A DNA stretch of 17,252 bases from Candidatus Woesearchaeota archaeon (GCA_018302915.1 JAGVZB010000006.1:1-17252), one strand, 5' to 3'; numbered from the stretch's first letter, positions 5,740 to 13,614 are shown. The notes: generated by a model from the letters alone, not told the origin. A program made the numbers and translations.

Positions 5740-6216
5740 TCATGCAATCTTTCTTAATTCTTTAACCATGACCGTTTCTAACCTATTATTTGAATACAAA
5801 GGAGCATGATATAAAATTCTAAAGCCATATCTAAAAAGGAATAACTTAACATTCTGTTGATCCTCTGGAATATCAACCATCATAATATCAAAATGTCCTT
5901 TACTTTCAGCCTCGCATTGCTTAAATAAAAAGTAAGCTAAACCTCTCTCCCTGACATCAGGATGAATTCTCATATTCTTTCCTTCAATTGTTCTTGGCAG
6001 TTCTTTATGGGACTGCCATATAAAATCTCCTACAATCTTCCCATCATTCAAAGCAATGATTGCAGTTTTATAATTTTTCTCTATTTCAGGTATACAGGTG
6101 GAATCAATCCAATCATCATAAAAAGGATAATTTAAATTTTGAGTATGAAGCCATGCTCTCAATAATCTTAAATCTTTCAAATCATCAATCTGTCTTATTG
6201 TAAAATTAACATTCAT
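5740..6216 (-). CDS. GNAT family N-acetyltransferase
   Basis: This 158-residue protein fits the Gcn5-related acetyltransferase fold, which moves an acetyl group from acetyl-CoA to an amine. Motif A is visible at 82-104: MRIHPDVRERGLAYFLFKQC, with the R-x-x-G-x-A pyrophosphate-binding loop at 89-94 (RERGLA). It follows a strand/turn, LNDGKIVGDFIWQ, and precedes a C-terminal beta region with FLFRYGFRIL. The substrate cannot be told; protein N-termini, small amines and ribosomal proteins are all possible. It is divergent from Ogg2, and the 55-nt gap has a single TTATATAA box equidistant from both starts. It converges on the GTPase gene with 2 nt between stops. Confidence 0.78.
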   Translation of the reverse strand: MNVNFTIRQIDDLKDLRLLRAWLHTQNLNYPFYDDWIDSTCIPEIEKNYKTAIIALNDGKIVGDFIWQSHKELPRTIEGKNMRIHPDVRERGLAYFLFKQCEAESKGHFDIMMVDIPEDQQNVKLFLFRYGFRILYHAPLYSNNRLETVMVKELRKIA

Positions 6217-6239
6217 AAGTTACAACTGACAATAAAAAA

Positions 6240-6247
6240 TTATATAA
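6240..6247. promoter_or_regulatory. Shared palindromic TATA box, GNAT/Ogg2
   Basis: TTATATAA reads the same on both strands. It is centred at 6243.5 in the gap 6217-6271, whose centre is 6244, so it lies 27.5 and 28.5 nt from the two start codons. No second TATA element is needed for either gene. Confidence 0.55.
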
Positions 6248-6271
6248 ATGGCACTTTTTTAATTCAAACCG

Positions 6272-6865
6272 ATGAAAATTCTTAAGGAGGATTACAAGAA
6301 TAAAAAAGAGGAGATTTTGGATAGACTGAAAGAGTTTGAGAATAACAAGGATTATTTTTATGAGTTATGTTTCTGCATATTGACGCCGCAGTCATCAGCA
6401 AAGACGGCATGGGAATGCATCAAAAAACTAAAGAAAGCAGATTTCAAGAATAATGATGTTAATCCTCAAAGTTATATAAAGCCGATAAGATTCTACAAGA
6501 ACAAGTCAAGATATTTATTGGAGTTAAAAAATAATTATTCCTTGGTTTTAAAAAATATAAAACAAGCGCAGTATCCAAAGCAGCTTCGTGAGTTTCTTGT
6601 AAACAATGTAAAAGGTTATGGTTATAAGGAGGCATCTCATTTCCTGAGGAATATAGGACATAAGGATGTTGCAATACTGGACAGGCATATCTTGAAGAAT
6701 TTAAAGAAGTATAAAATAATAAAAGAAATTCCTGATTCATTGACACCAAAGAAATACTGCGAGATAGAGGATAAATTTCTTGATTTCAGCAGGAAGATAA
6801 ACATTCCGATGGATCATCTTGACTTGCTGTTCTGGTCTCAGGAGACTGGAGAGATATTCAAATGA
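6272..6865 (+). CDS. ogg: N-glycosylase/DNA lyase (8-oxoguanine glycosylase, Ogg2 type)
   Basis: This 197-residue protein belongs to the archaeal Ogg2 family, which removes 8-oxoguanine from DNA and can cut the strand by beta-elimination. The helix-hairpin-helix region, NNVKGYGYKEASHFLRNIGH (111-130), holds the catalytic lysine (K119). The catalytic aspartate is D137 in VAILDRHIL. The N-terminal helices ELCFCILTPQSSA (31-43) are typical of the family. Length is close to normal, slightly short. The gene overlaps nth by the ATGA at 6862-6865, so both glycosylases are produced from one mRNA. Identification is from motif pattern and overall shape. Confidence 0.92.
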   Translation: MKILKEDYKNKKEEILDRLKEFENNKDYFYELCFCILTPQSSAKTAWECIKKLKKADFKNNDVNPQSYIKPIRFYKNKSRYLLELKNNYSLVLKNIKQAQYPKQLREFLVNNVKGYGYKEASHFLRNIGHKDVAILDRHILKNLKKYKIIKEIPDSLTPKKYCEIEDKFLDFSRKINIPMDHLDLLFWSQETGEIFK

Positions 6866-7464
6866 AGCACCTTAATCAACTGAGATTATTAAAAAAACAC
6901 AGTTCTGAAAGAAGATTAGCAGCAGAAGAATGGAAGAAGCCATGGCAAACATTGATAGCAACTGCTCTGTCAGCAAGGACTAAAGATTCAACTACAATAT
7001 CAATAGCGAATGATTTATTTAAAAAGTACAGCACAATAGAAAAATTATCAAAGGCAAAAATAAATGACATAGAAAAAATAATAAGAAAAATCAATTATTA
7101 CAGGACAAAATCAAGGAATATTATTAATTGTGCTAAAATACTATTGAAAGAATATAAAGGGAAAGTTCCCCTTGACTTCAATGAACTTGTAAAGCTCCCT
7201 GGAGTAGGAAGAAAGACAGCAAATGTGTTCTTGTCTGAAATGGGTGATGATGCAATCGGCATAGATACACACATTGCATACGTCTCGCAAAAGCTTAAAT
7301 GGACAAAAAGCAGCAAGCCGGAAATAATAGAGCAGGACTTGAAGAAGTTATTCCCAAAGGAGCATTGGAGCAGCCTTAATCCAATTGTTGTAAAATTCGG
7401 GCAGACTTACACCAACAGGAAAAAAAAGGACGAGATTCTGGAGAAAATAAAAAACATTCAATAA
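6862..7464 (+). CDS. nth: Endonuclease III-like DNA glycosylase without iron-sulfur cluster
   Basis: This 200-residue protein resembles endonuclease III, which excises oxidised pyrimidines and nicks the abasic site. The helix-hairpin-helix LPGVGRKTANVFL (112-124) contains the catalytic lysine K118. The aspartate is D135 in IGIDTHIAYVSQKL. The helical start (LIATALSARTKDSTT, 31-45) matches the family, although the usual LSAQT is LSART. Endonuclease III normally ends with four cysteines binding a [4Fe-4S] cluster. Here the only cysteine is C90 and the C-terminus, FGQTYTNRKKKDEILEKIKN, is basic and cysteine-free, so the cluster is lost. It is coupled to Ogg2 by a 4-nt overlap and its 3' end overlaps the convergent AdoMet decarboxylase gene by 7 nt. 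Confidence 0.9.
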   Translation: MKHLNQLRLLKKHSSERRLAAEEWKKPWQTLIATALSARTKDSTTISIANDLFKKYSTIEKLSKAKINDIEKIIRKINYYRTKSRNIINCAKILLKEYKGKVPLDFNELVKLPGVGRKTANVFLSEMGDDAIGIDTHIAYVSQKLKWTKSSKPEIIEQDLKKLFPKEHWSSLNPIVVKFGQTYTNRKKKDEILEKIKNIQ

Positions 7465-7835
7465 TTTCCTCTTTTCAGCAAGCTTTTCTTGAAATTTTTC
7501 AATTGAAATTTTTCTTTGATGTAGCTCATAGCTTTATCGACATTAAATTCCATGCATGAGAACAAATCCAGATAAAACTTTCCTTCCTGCGGATAAGTAT
7601 GTATTGAAATATTGCTTTCGCTTAGGATAACAAAGCCTGTAATCCCTCCGGTGTCATATTCCTTTGGTGTGGCTCTTATGACTTTAGGCCTTGTCAGAGT
7701 GTGCATCTCAACAACTTTTGGCAATTCCTTTAAAAAATTCTTAATAAATCTTTTATCATCAAGTATTTTAGAATTTACATCTACAGCATCAACGATAAGA
7801 TGATTGCCCTTTCCGTGGATTTTTTTTACTTTCAT
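7458..7835 (-). CDS. S-adenosylmethionine decarboxylase proenzyme (SpeH-like)
   Basis: This 125-residue protein resembles the short prokaryotic AdoMet decarboxylase, which supplies decarboxylated AdoMet for spermidine synthesis. The enzyme cuts itself between glutamate and serine to make a pyruvoyl group. That site is visible as E73-S74 in ILSESNISIHTYP, with the histidine H79 and cysteine C94 (LFSC) expected in the active site. The residue after the serine is asparagine rather than the usual histidine. A TATA-like CATATAAT (complement of 7857-7864) lies about 25 nt upstream, though the gene is also only 45 nt after deoxyhypusine synthase on the same strand. The two fit one pathway: spermidine made using this product donates the aminobutyl group for hypusination of aIF5A. 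Confidence 0.87.
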   Translation of the reverse strand: MKVKKIHGKGNHLIVDAVDVNSKILDDKRFIKNFLKELPKVVEMHTLTRPKVIRATPKEYDTGGITGFVILSESNISIHTYPQEGKFYLDLFSCMEFNVDKAMSYIKEKFQLKNFKKSLLKRGNY

Positions 7836-7880
7836 TCTCAGTATTGCAGACAGAATTATATGCTAAATTAGTTTATAAAA

Positions 7881-8843
7881 TTATTCCTTAAAGCATTCAG
7901 CAACTATCAAAGGAAACAAGATTGTTGCATCTCCGAATATCTTGATTGACTTCGCCCCGCTTTTTATTTTTCCCCATGAAACAGCCTCATCAGGCAAAGC
8001 GCCAGCATCACTGCCATCAAACTCCTGCGCAGTATTGATGTAAACAGAATAATCAGTTCCTCCTCTCATTAAGTTAGCATTGACTATATGATGCTTAACA
8101 ACTCCAGAGCCCAGAATAATAACTCCTGTTTTCTTAGAGATCATTGCTATTTCATTTATTTCTTTGACATCATTTGCGATATCAATCTTAAAATCAGGAT
8201 TCTTGAATAAATAGGCATAAATCATGTCTCCGATGCTTCCGTCAGTTAAGGCAGGGCAAAAAACAGGGATTTTATTTTTATTAGCCCAATAATAAATTGA
8301 TTCTTCATTATTAATTTCTTTGCCTAACCTATGAACAAACTCAGAAGGGCTAACAGGCTCCTTGAACTTGTCAAGTATAGGCAATAAAAAATCCTCAAAT
8401 TTTATGTATCTCTCATTAGGAACCAAAATATTTCCAATGCGATTTATTCCTTTTTCTCTTAATTGTTTTCCAGAAAGTTTGAAATCACCCAGTAAAAACG
8501 GGCCTATGCATTTTATTATATCCTCTTCAACGCCTCCAGCAGTCGTAACAACAACATCGACCATCTTATGCTGAACTAAATACCTAAAGATATCTCTTAA
8601 ACCAGAGCTTACCATGCTTGAGGTATACCCTAAAAAAATAGTGCATTTCTCCCTCCTCATTTCCTTAATTATATCCATGGCTCTAATCAATTCGCTTGCA
8701 GAATGTCCGGTGGTCCTGTAAGAATCAAGTAAACTCTTCAGAGTAATCTCATTATTAAAATCCAGACCTTTGATCTTTTCCAGACCTTCAGGTTCTTCTG
8801 ACTCCTTAAGGATGTTCTTTTTGAACTTATCCAAATTATCCAT
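7881..8843 (-). CDS. dys: Deoxyhypusine synthase
   Basis: This 320-residue protein closely matches the deoxyhypusine synthase family. The enzyme uses NAD+ and spermidine to transfer an aminobutyl group to one lysine of translation factor aIF5A. Conserved blocks are present in order: FLGYTSSMVSSGLR near 70-84, VVVTTAGGVEEDIIK (97-111), HHIVNANLMRGGTDYSVYIN (251-270), the TAQEFDGSDAGALPDEAVSW block (271-290) and the active-site lysine K292 in SWGKI. The C-terminal GDATILFPLIVAECF is also typical. Length is slightly below the eukaryotic enzyme. It is transcribed divergently from the Lhr helicase through a 50-nt gap with one central TATA box, and precedes AdoMet decarboxylase, which supplies its polyamine pathway. 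Confidence 0.97.
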   Translation of the reverse strand: MDNLDKFKKNILKESEEPEGLEKIKGLDFNNEITLKSLLDSYRTTGHSASELIRAMDIIKEMRREKCTIFLGYTSSMVSSGLRDIFRYLVQHKMVDVVVTTAGGVEEDIIKCIGPFLLGDFKLSGKQLREKGINRIGNILVPNERYIKFEDFLLPILDKFKEPVSPSEFVHRLGKEINNEESIYYWANKNKIPVFCPALTDGSIGDMIYAYLFKNPDFKIDIANDVKEINEIAMISKKTGVIILGSGVVKHHIVNANLMRGGTDYSVYINTAQEFDGSDAGALPDEAVSWGKIKSGAKSIKIFGDATILFPLIVAECFKE

Positions 8844-8864
8844 GAAAACATTAAAAAAAGAAGG

Positions 8865-8872
8865 TTTATAAA
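8865..8872. promoter_or_regulatory. Shared palindromic TATA box, deoxyhypusine synthase/Lhr
   Basis: TTTATAAA is self-complementary and centred at 8868.5, exactly the middle of the 50-nt gap 8844-8893. It lies 25.5 nt from both start codons. One element can therefore drive both genes as leaderless mRNAs. The flank on the plus-strand side (AAGAAGG) is more purine-rich, which may favour the helicase direction. Confidence 0.65.
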
Positions 8873-8893
8873 ACTAATTTAAGACATTAAAAA

Positions 8894-11461
8894 ATGATAA
8901 CTCTCCTTGAAAAGCCTGACAGAGAAGAAGACATCCTGAAGATATTTCATCCTTGCATTAAAGAGTGGTTCATCAAGAAATTCAATAAATTCTCAGAGCC
9001 TCAGAAATATTCAATACTGAACATCCACAACCAGAAGAATATTTTGATTTCTTCTCCGACAGGCTCTGGCAAGACTTTGACAGCATTCCTCTCAATCCTG
9101 AATGAACTGATAATCCTGTCTGAAAATAATATTCTTGAAGACAAGGTTTATGCTGTTTATATCTCTCCTTTAAAGGCATTAAGCAATGATATTGAATTTA
9201 ACTTAAAGCAGCCATTGAAGGAAATAGAGGAGATAGCAGATAAAAAATTTTACATAAGGGTTGCAGTAAGGACAGGAGACACTTCAGTATCAAAGAAACA
9301 AAGCATGTTGAAGAAGCCTCCTCATATTATCGTAACAACACCAGAATCATTATCAATAATGCTAACATCAATTAAGTTCAAAGACTTGATCAAGGATGCA
9401 AAATACCTCATCGTAGACGAGATTCATGCATTGGCTGAGAATAAAAGGGGTTCTCACTTGTCCTTATCTTTAGAGATACTTCAGCACTTAAAAGGAAAGG
9501 AGGAACTAACAAGGATTGGCTTGTCAGCAACAATTTCTCCGTTGGAGGAAATAGCAAGATTTCTCGTGGGAAATAATCGCCCTTGCAGGATAGCAGACAT
9601 TTCATTCAATAAAAAAATGGACTTGAAAGTTCTTTCTCCAGTAAAGGATTTGATTAATACAACTTACGAGGAAACAAGCAGGGAAACTTACAATTTATTA
9701 AACAAATTAATTCAGGATCACAAGACAACTTTAATCTTCACCAATACAAGGTCAGCAACAGAAAGGGTCGTCCATAATCTCAAGGAAAAATTCCCGAAGT
9801 TATATAATGAGAACATAGCAGCCCATCATGGCTCATTGGACAAGGAGCATAGGCTGAACACAGAAAAGAGAATGAGAAACGGTGAATTGAATTGTATTGT
9901 CTGCTCAACCTCCCTTGAATTGGGTATTGATATAGGTTACATTGACTTGGTTATATTATTAGGCTCTCCAAAATCAATCTCCCGTGCCCTTCAGAGGATA
10001 GGAAGGGCGGGCCATAAACTGCACGATACAATAAAGGGAAGGATAATAACTCTTGACAGGGACGATTTGGTTGAGAATTCAGTTTTGCTTAAAAATGTCA
10101 TTGAAAGAAAGATAGACAGGATACACATCCCAAAAAAACCTTTGGACGTCATGGCTCAGCAGATATATGCAATCTCGATAATAAGCAGGTTTAACACAAA
10201 AGATTTATTCAGCCTCATAAAAAGATCATACATCTATAAGGATTTGGAGTTAAAAGAATTCAATGAAACTCTTGATTATCTTTCAGGAGAATATACCTCA
10301 CTGGAAGACAGGCACGTTTATGCAAAGATATGGCACGACAAGGAAACAAATATGATAGGAAAAAGGGGAAAGATGGCAAGGGTGATTTACATGACTAATT
10401 CCGGAACAATACCCGAAGAATCGATGATAAAAGTGAAGATAGCAAACCAGGTGATAGGGACTATAGATGAAGCATTCCTGGAAAGGTTAAAGCCTGGTGA
10501 TGTTTTTGTCCTCGGAGGAAGCACATACACCTTCAGGTATTCGAGGGGCCAGACTGCACAAGTCTCATCTTCAGCAGACAGGCCGCCGACAGTCCCATCA
10601 TGGTTTTCTGAAATGCTACCATTGTCATTTGATCTTGCCCTGGAAATAGGGAAATTCAGGCATTTGATGTCACAAAAAATGAGCAAGCCAAAAAAAGAAA
10701 TTCTTGACTTCATCAATGAATACTTGTACATAGACGAGTATGGCGCAGAAGCAATCTGCAGTTATTTTAATGAGCAGTATTTGTTCATAAAAGAGATTCC
10801 GACGAACAAAAAGATAATTATTGAACATTATTCTTCAGAAGATGACAATAAGGTTATATTCCACTCTTTGTTTGGGAGAAGGATCAATGACTGCCTGTCA
10901 AGGGCAATGGCATATGCAATTTACAGATTGCAGCACAAGGACGTTGAAATAGGAATCAACGACAATGGCTTTTACATCTCGGGAAAGAAGGTGCAGGCAG
11001 TTCAGGCATTCAATCTGATTAACTCAAAAGATTTGAGAAAGATACTGGACTTGGCAATTAACAGCTCAGAAATACTAAAGAGAAAATTCAGGCATTGTGC
11101 AGTAAGGTCATTGATGATCCTTAGAAGCTACAAGGGAAAGAATAAAAGGGTGGGAAGGCAGCAGATAAGCTCCATGCTGTTGATAAATGCAGTAAAGAGG
11201 ATTTCTGAAGATTTCCCGATATTAAAGGAAGCAAGGCGTGAAGTCCTTGAGGACAACATGGACATAAACAATTTGAAGTTGATTCTTGAAAAAATAGAGA
11301 AAAAAGAGATTGAGATAAAGGAGATTTACACACAAATACCGTCGCCGTTTGCATTCAACATAGCACTGCAGGGAAGGACAGACATGCTTAGGATGGAGGA
11401 TAGGGTTAAATTTCTTAGGAACATGCATAATTTGGTGCTGGCTAAGATAAGTTTAAAATGA
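8894..11461 (+). CDS. lhr: Lhr-family ATP-dependent helicase
   Basis: This 855-residue superfamily 2 helicase matches the Lhr (large helicase-related) core. Walker A is SSPTGSGKT (53-61), with YISPLKAL (89-96) as motif Ia. The DEIH box is at 175-178 (YLIVDEIHAL), motif III is SAT (211-213), and motif VI QRIGRAGH is at 367-374. Motifs IV and V are seen as TLIFTNTRSATERV and STSLELGIDIG. The remaining roughly 480 residues would form the winged helix and the Lhr-specific C-terminal domains. Archaeal Lhr proteins unwind DNA:RNA hybrids or DNA in repair and RNA-linked processes. The size matches the archaeal core without the long bacterial extension. Its stop overlaps the start of the metallophosphoesterase gene, a partnership conserved in archaea. 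Confidence 0.94.
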   Translation: MITLLEKPDREEDILKIFHPCIKEWFIKKFNKFSEPQKYSILNIHNQKNILISSPTGSGKTLTAFLSILNELIILSENNILEDKVYAVYISPLKALSNDIEFNLKQPLKEIEEIADKKFYIRVAVRTGDTSVSKKQSMLKKPPHIIVTTPESLSIMLTSIKFKDLIKDAKYLIVDEIHALAENKRGSHLSLSLEILQHLKGKEELTRIGLSATISPLEEIARFLVGNNRPCRIADISFNKKMDLKVLSPVKDLINTTYEETSRETYNLLNKLIQDHKTTLIFTNTRSATERVVHNLKEKFPKLYNENIAAHHGSLDKEHRLNTEKRMRNGELNCIVCSTSLELGIDIGYIDLVILLGSPKSISRALQRIGRAGHKLHDTIKGRIITLDRDDLVENSVLLKNVIERKIDRIHIPKKPLDVMAQQIYAISIISRFNTKDLFSLIKRSYIYKDLELKEFNETLDYLSGEYTSLEDRHVYAKIWHDKETNMIGKRGKMARVIYMTNSGTIPEESMIKVKIANQVIGTIDEAFLERLKPGDVFVLGGSTYTFRYSRGQTAQVSSSADRPPTVPSWFSEMLPLSFDLALEIGKFRHLMSQKMSKPKKEILDFINEYLYIDEYGAEAICSYFNEQYLFIKEIPTNKKIIIEHYSSEDDNKVIFHSLFGRRINDCLSRAMAYAIYRLQHKDVEIGINDNGFYISGKKVQAVQAFNLINSKDLRKILDLAINSSEILKRKFRHCAVRSLMILRSYKGKNKRVGRQQISSMLLINAVKRISEDFPILKEARREVLEDNMDINNLKLILEKIEKKEIEIKEIYTQIPSPFAFNIALQGRTDMLRMEDRVKFLRNMHNLVLAKISLK

Positions 11462-12168
11462 AACTGGCAAATGAAATTGAAATTGTAGATTTATCTTTGT
11501 ATCTGAAGAAAGAAAAAATATTAATCATATCAGACATTCATTTTGGTTATGAAGATTCACTGATAGAGCAGGGTTATCTTATTCCGAGGCACCAGTACAA
11601 AGACACCCTGGAAAGAATAAATAAAATCTTAAAGAAAACAAATCCAGAAGTTATAATTATAAATGGTGACCTAAAGCACCAGTTCGGCTCTATACTAAAG
11701 CAGGAGTACAATGATTCAATAAATTTTCTAAAATTTTTACTGAAGAAATTCAGAGTAATCCTGATAAAAGGCAACCATGACAAAATCCTTGATGCAATTG
11801 CAGAAAAAGTAAATCTAAAAACACAATCACATTACAGCATTAATGGCATTTACATATCTCATGGGGATTTCATTCCCGAAGGCAATGGCTTTCCGAAGGC
11901 AAAAACAATAATCATAGGGCATGAGCATCCTTCAGTAACTCTGGAAAAAAATAAGAGATTTGAAAAGTTCAAGTGCTTTCTCAAGGGAAAATACAATAAT
12001 AAACTGTTGATTGTTCAGCCCTCATTTAATTTATTGACCATAGGAACAGACATTTTAAAGCAAAGGCTTCAAAGCCCATTTCTAAAAGACATCAAGGATT
12101 TTGAGGTGTTTATAGTCGAGGATAAAATATATGATTTTGGAAAAGTGAAGAATCTTATTTCTCCCTGA
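11458..12168 (+). CDS. Lhr-associated metallophosphoesterase
   Basis: This 236-residue calcineurin-like phosphoesterase carries the metal-binding motifs in order: SDIH (25-28), NGDLKH (69-74), GNHD (105-108), SHGD (134-137) and GHEHPS (154-159). They bind two metal ions. In many archaea a protein of this type is encoded next to Lhr, and the 4-nt overlap (ATGA at 11458-11461) suggests both are produced from one mRNA. The likely job is nuclease or phosphatase action on the nucleic acid handled by Lhr, but the substrate is not established from sequence. The last 14 nt overlap the convergent membrane-protein gene. Confidence 0.9.
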   Translation: MKLANEIEIVDLSLYLKKEKILIISDIHFGYEDSLIEQGYLIPRHQYKDTLERINKILKKTNPEVIIINGDLKHQFGSILKQEYNDSINFLKFLLKKFRVILIKGNHDKILDAIAEKVNLKTQSHYSINGIYISHGDFIPEGNGFPKAKTIIIGHEHPSVTLEKNKRFEKFKCFLKGKYNNKLLIVQPSFNLLTIGTDILKQRLQSPFLKDIKDFEVFIVEDKIYDFGKVKNLISP

Positions 12169-12394
12169 AAACCCTGTCATTAAGGTGTCTTACATCTTTT
12201 TTTAGATATTCGACATCTCTAAAGATTGTATCAATCTTCATGGCATATCTTCCGACAAAATAACCGGCAGAAACAAAAGCAATCATATCAGCTAAAATCG
12301 GGCTGTTAAAAACCCCGATGATTTTCAAAAAGAAATATACAAGTAGTATAATAAATGCTACCCATGCCAGCCAATCCCATGTCTTATTTCTCAT
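12155..12394 (-). CDS. Small membrane protein with C-terminal coiled coil
   Basis: I do not recognise this 79-residue protein. A hydrophobic segment (about 9-26: WLAWVAFIILLVYFFLKI) is a likely membrane helix, and a second weaker one (about 34-47: ADMIAFVSAGYFVG) may follow. The C-terminus (about 52-79: KIDTIFRDVEYLKKDVRHLN and on) is charged with heptad-like spacing and is probably a coiled coil. The ATG is supported by a TTTATATA-like box about 25 nt upstream. Its 3' end overlaps the end of the phosphoesterase gene by 14 nt on the opposite strand. The coding nature is supported by the clean start, promoter and organised sequence; function is unknown. Confidence 0.7.
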   Translation of the reverse strand: MRNKTWDWLAWVAFIILLVYFFLKIIGVFNSPILADMIAFVSAGYFVGRYAMKIDTIFRDVEYLKKDVRHLNDRVFREK

Positions 12395-12426
12395 GATTGC
12401 TTATAATACTGATAAATATATAAATA

Positions 12427-13176
12427 TTACTTTTCAGCCCTGAACAAAAAGATATACATCAATGCAATTCCAATCAATAAGATTCCGCCCAAGATAATCA
12501 GCCAATATTTTAGGTTCAATCCAAAATTAAATTGGTTTACATCGCCGGCAGCACCCTTAACCCCAGAGGGTAATTCCTCGTCAGTATCAGAACCGGTTTC
12601 ATTAATGGTTTCATTCATATCCCGACCAAATTCTTCAGTGACATTTCCTTCAACGGTTTCATTAACGCATAACCCTTTGTTGAACCTGCATTGATCACAG
12701 CTTAAAACTCCATCAGTGAATCCAAAATCAGTGCATGCCTTGTTATTTAGTTTAGTGCCCTCACATTCCTCAACCCCGCTAATAACACCATCGCCACAGA
12801 TGCTTTTATTTCCTGTGCATCCGCTATAATCATATTTTAAACAATCAGACCTGCATTTCAATGTTCCTCCTTCATAACCTTCATCAGTACATATTCTTCC
12901 TCTCAGATTATCTGGCTCGCACAATTCACTGTTTCCTATTACTCCATTGCCGCATACTTCCTCCCCCTCACAAGTGTTGAAATCATAACCAGAACAGTCA
13001 TCCAAACATGACAAGAATCCTCCTGTATAATTGAAGTTGGTGCAGTTTTCTCCGCCTAATTTGTTTAAGTCACATGTTTCTCCAGTTTCAAGCTCAGCAT
13101 TTCCGCATGCAGCTCCATCGACATAGATTACAATTACAGCAAATAATAATATCCCTAGAAACCACCTCTCATCCAT
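12427..13176 (-). CDS. Cysteine-repeat surface protein with C-terminal anchor
   Basis: This 249-residue protein looks like an exported, membrane-anchored surface protein. An N-terminal hydrophobic segment (6-22) is a signal peptide. Three cysteine-rich repeats follow, at about 24-69, 75-120 and 127-170, each built as CGNG/CGDG, an acidic E-x-C, then spaced cysteines. This resembles the cysteine-rich repeat found in some bacterial and archaeal surface proteins. A threonine/asparagine-rich linker (171-210) has several N-glycosylation sequons (NET at 172, NVT at 178, NET at 188 and 192). The C-terminus is a membrane helix (224-245) with a short basic tail. Most of the cysteines are likely in disulfides. 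It may serve in adhesion or cell-cell contact; this is inference. A TATATAA-type box lies about 26 nt upstream. The gene is divergent from Pth2. Confidence 0.8.
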   Translation of the reverse strand: MDERWFLGILLFAVIVIYVDGAACGNAELETGETCDLNKLGGENCTNFNYTGGFLSCLDDCSGYDFNTCEGEEVCGNGVIGNSELCEPDNLRGRICTDEGYEGGTLKCRSDCLKYDYSGCTGNKSICGDGVISGVEECEGTKLNNKACTDFGFTDGVLSCDQCRFNKGLCVNETVEGNVTEEFGRDMNETINETGSDTDEELPSGVKGAAGDVNQFNFGLNLKYWLIILGGILLIGIALMYIFLFRAEK

Positions 13177-13216
13177 ATTAAGAGATTAATTTGGGATTAT
13201 ATAAAATTTCCTAAAA

Positions 13217-13224
13217 TTTATAAA
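13217..13224 (+). promoter_or_regulatory. TATA box of Pth2
   Basis: TTTATAAA is centred 25.5 nt before the GTG at 13246. The spacing confirms the unusual GTG start and predicts a leaderless mRNA. Confidence 0.6.
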
Positions 13225-13245
13225 CAAGCAAAACAATGTAAAATT

Positions 13246-13578
13246 GTGAAACAGGTAATTCTCGTCAGGCAGGATTTGAAGATGGACAAGGGAAAATTAT
13301 CCTCGCAGGTGGCACACGCATCTTTGGAAGCTGCTTTGAAATCAAACAAATTAAATGAATGGAAGAAAAAAGGCACAAAAAAAGTTATTCTAAAAGTGAA
13401 AGATGAGAGGGAATTGCTGCATTATTATGAATTAGCAAAGAAAAATAACCTGACAAATGCATTGATAAAGGATGCAGCAAAGACTTTCTTCAAAGTTCCA
13501 ACAATAACATGTCTTGCGATAGGTCCTGACAAGGAAGAAAAGATTGACAAAGTAACAAAAGAATTGAAGATGTTGTAG
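13246..13578 (+). CDS. pth2: Peptidyl-tRNA hydrolase, Pth2 type
   Basis: This 110-residue protein matches the archaeal/eukaryotic Pth2 family, which frees tRNA from peptidyl-tRNA that drops off ribosomes. The N-terminus (MKQVILVRQDLKMDKGKLSS, then QVAHASLEAAL) has the diagnostic DLKMxKGKxxxQxxHA block, and PTITCLAIGPD near the end is also conserved. Length is slightly below the usual 115-120. The start codon is GTG; the nearby ATG at 13235 is followed directly by a stop, and the TATA box is exactly 25.5 nt from the GTG. Convergent or operonic partners are not evident. Confidence 0.95.
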   Translation: MKQVILVRQDLKMDKGKLSSQVAHASLEAALKSNKLNEWKKKGTKKVILKVKDERELLHYYELAKKNNLTNALIKDAAKTFFKVPTITCLAIGPDKEEKIDKVTKELKML

Positions 13579-13614
13579 TAATTTTCTCGTCGATGAATTA
13601 AACAAATAAAAACA

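Noticed and set aside
13579..13614. Possible extension of the mini-gene or of Pth2
   Set aside because: Stops occur in all relevant frames and no similarity to Pth2 continues beyond 13578.
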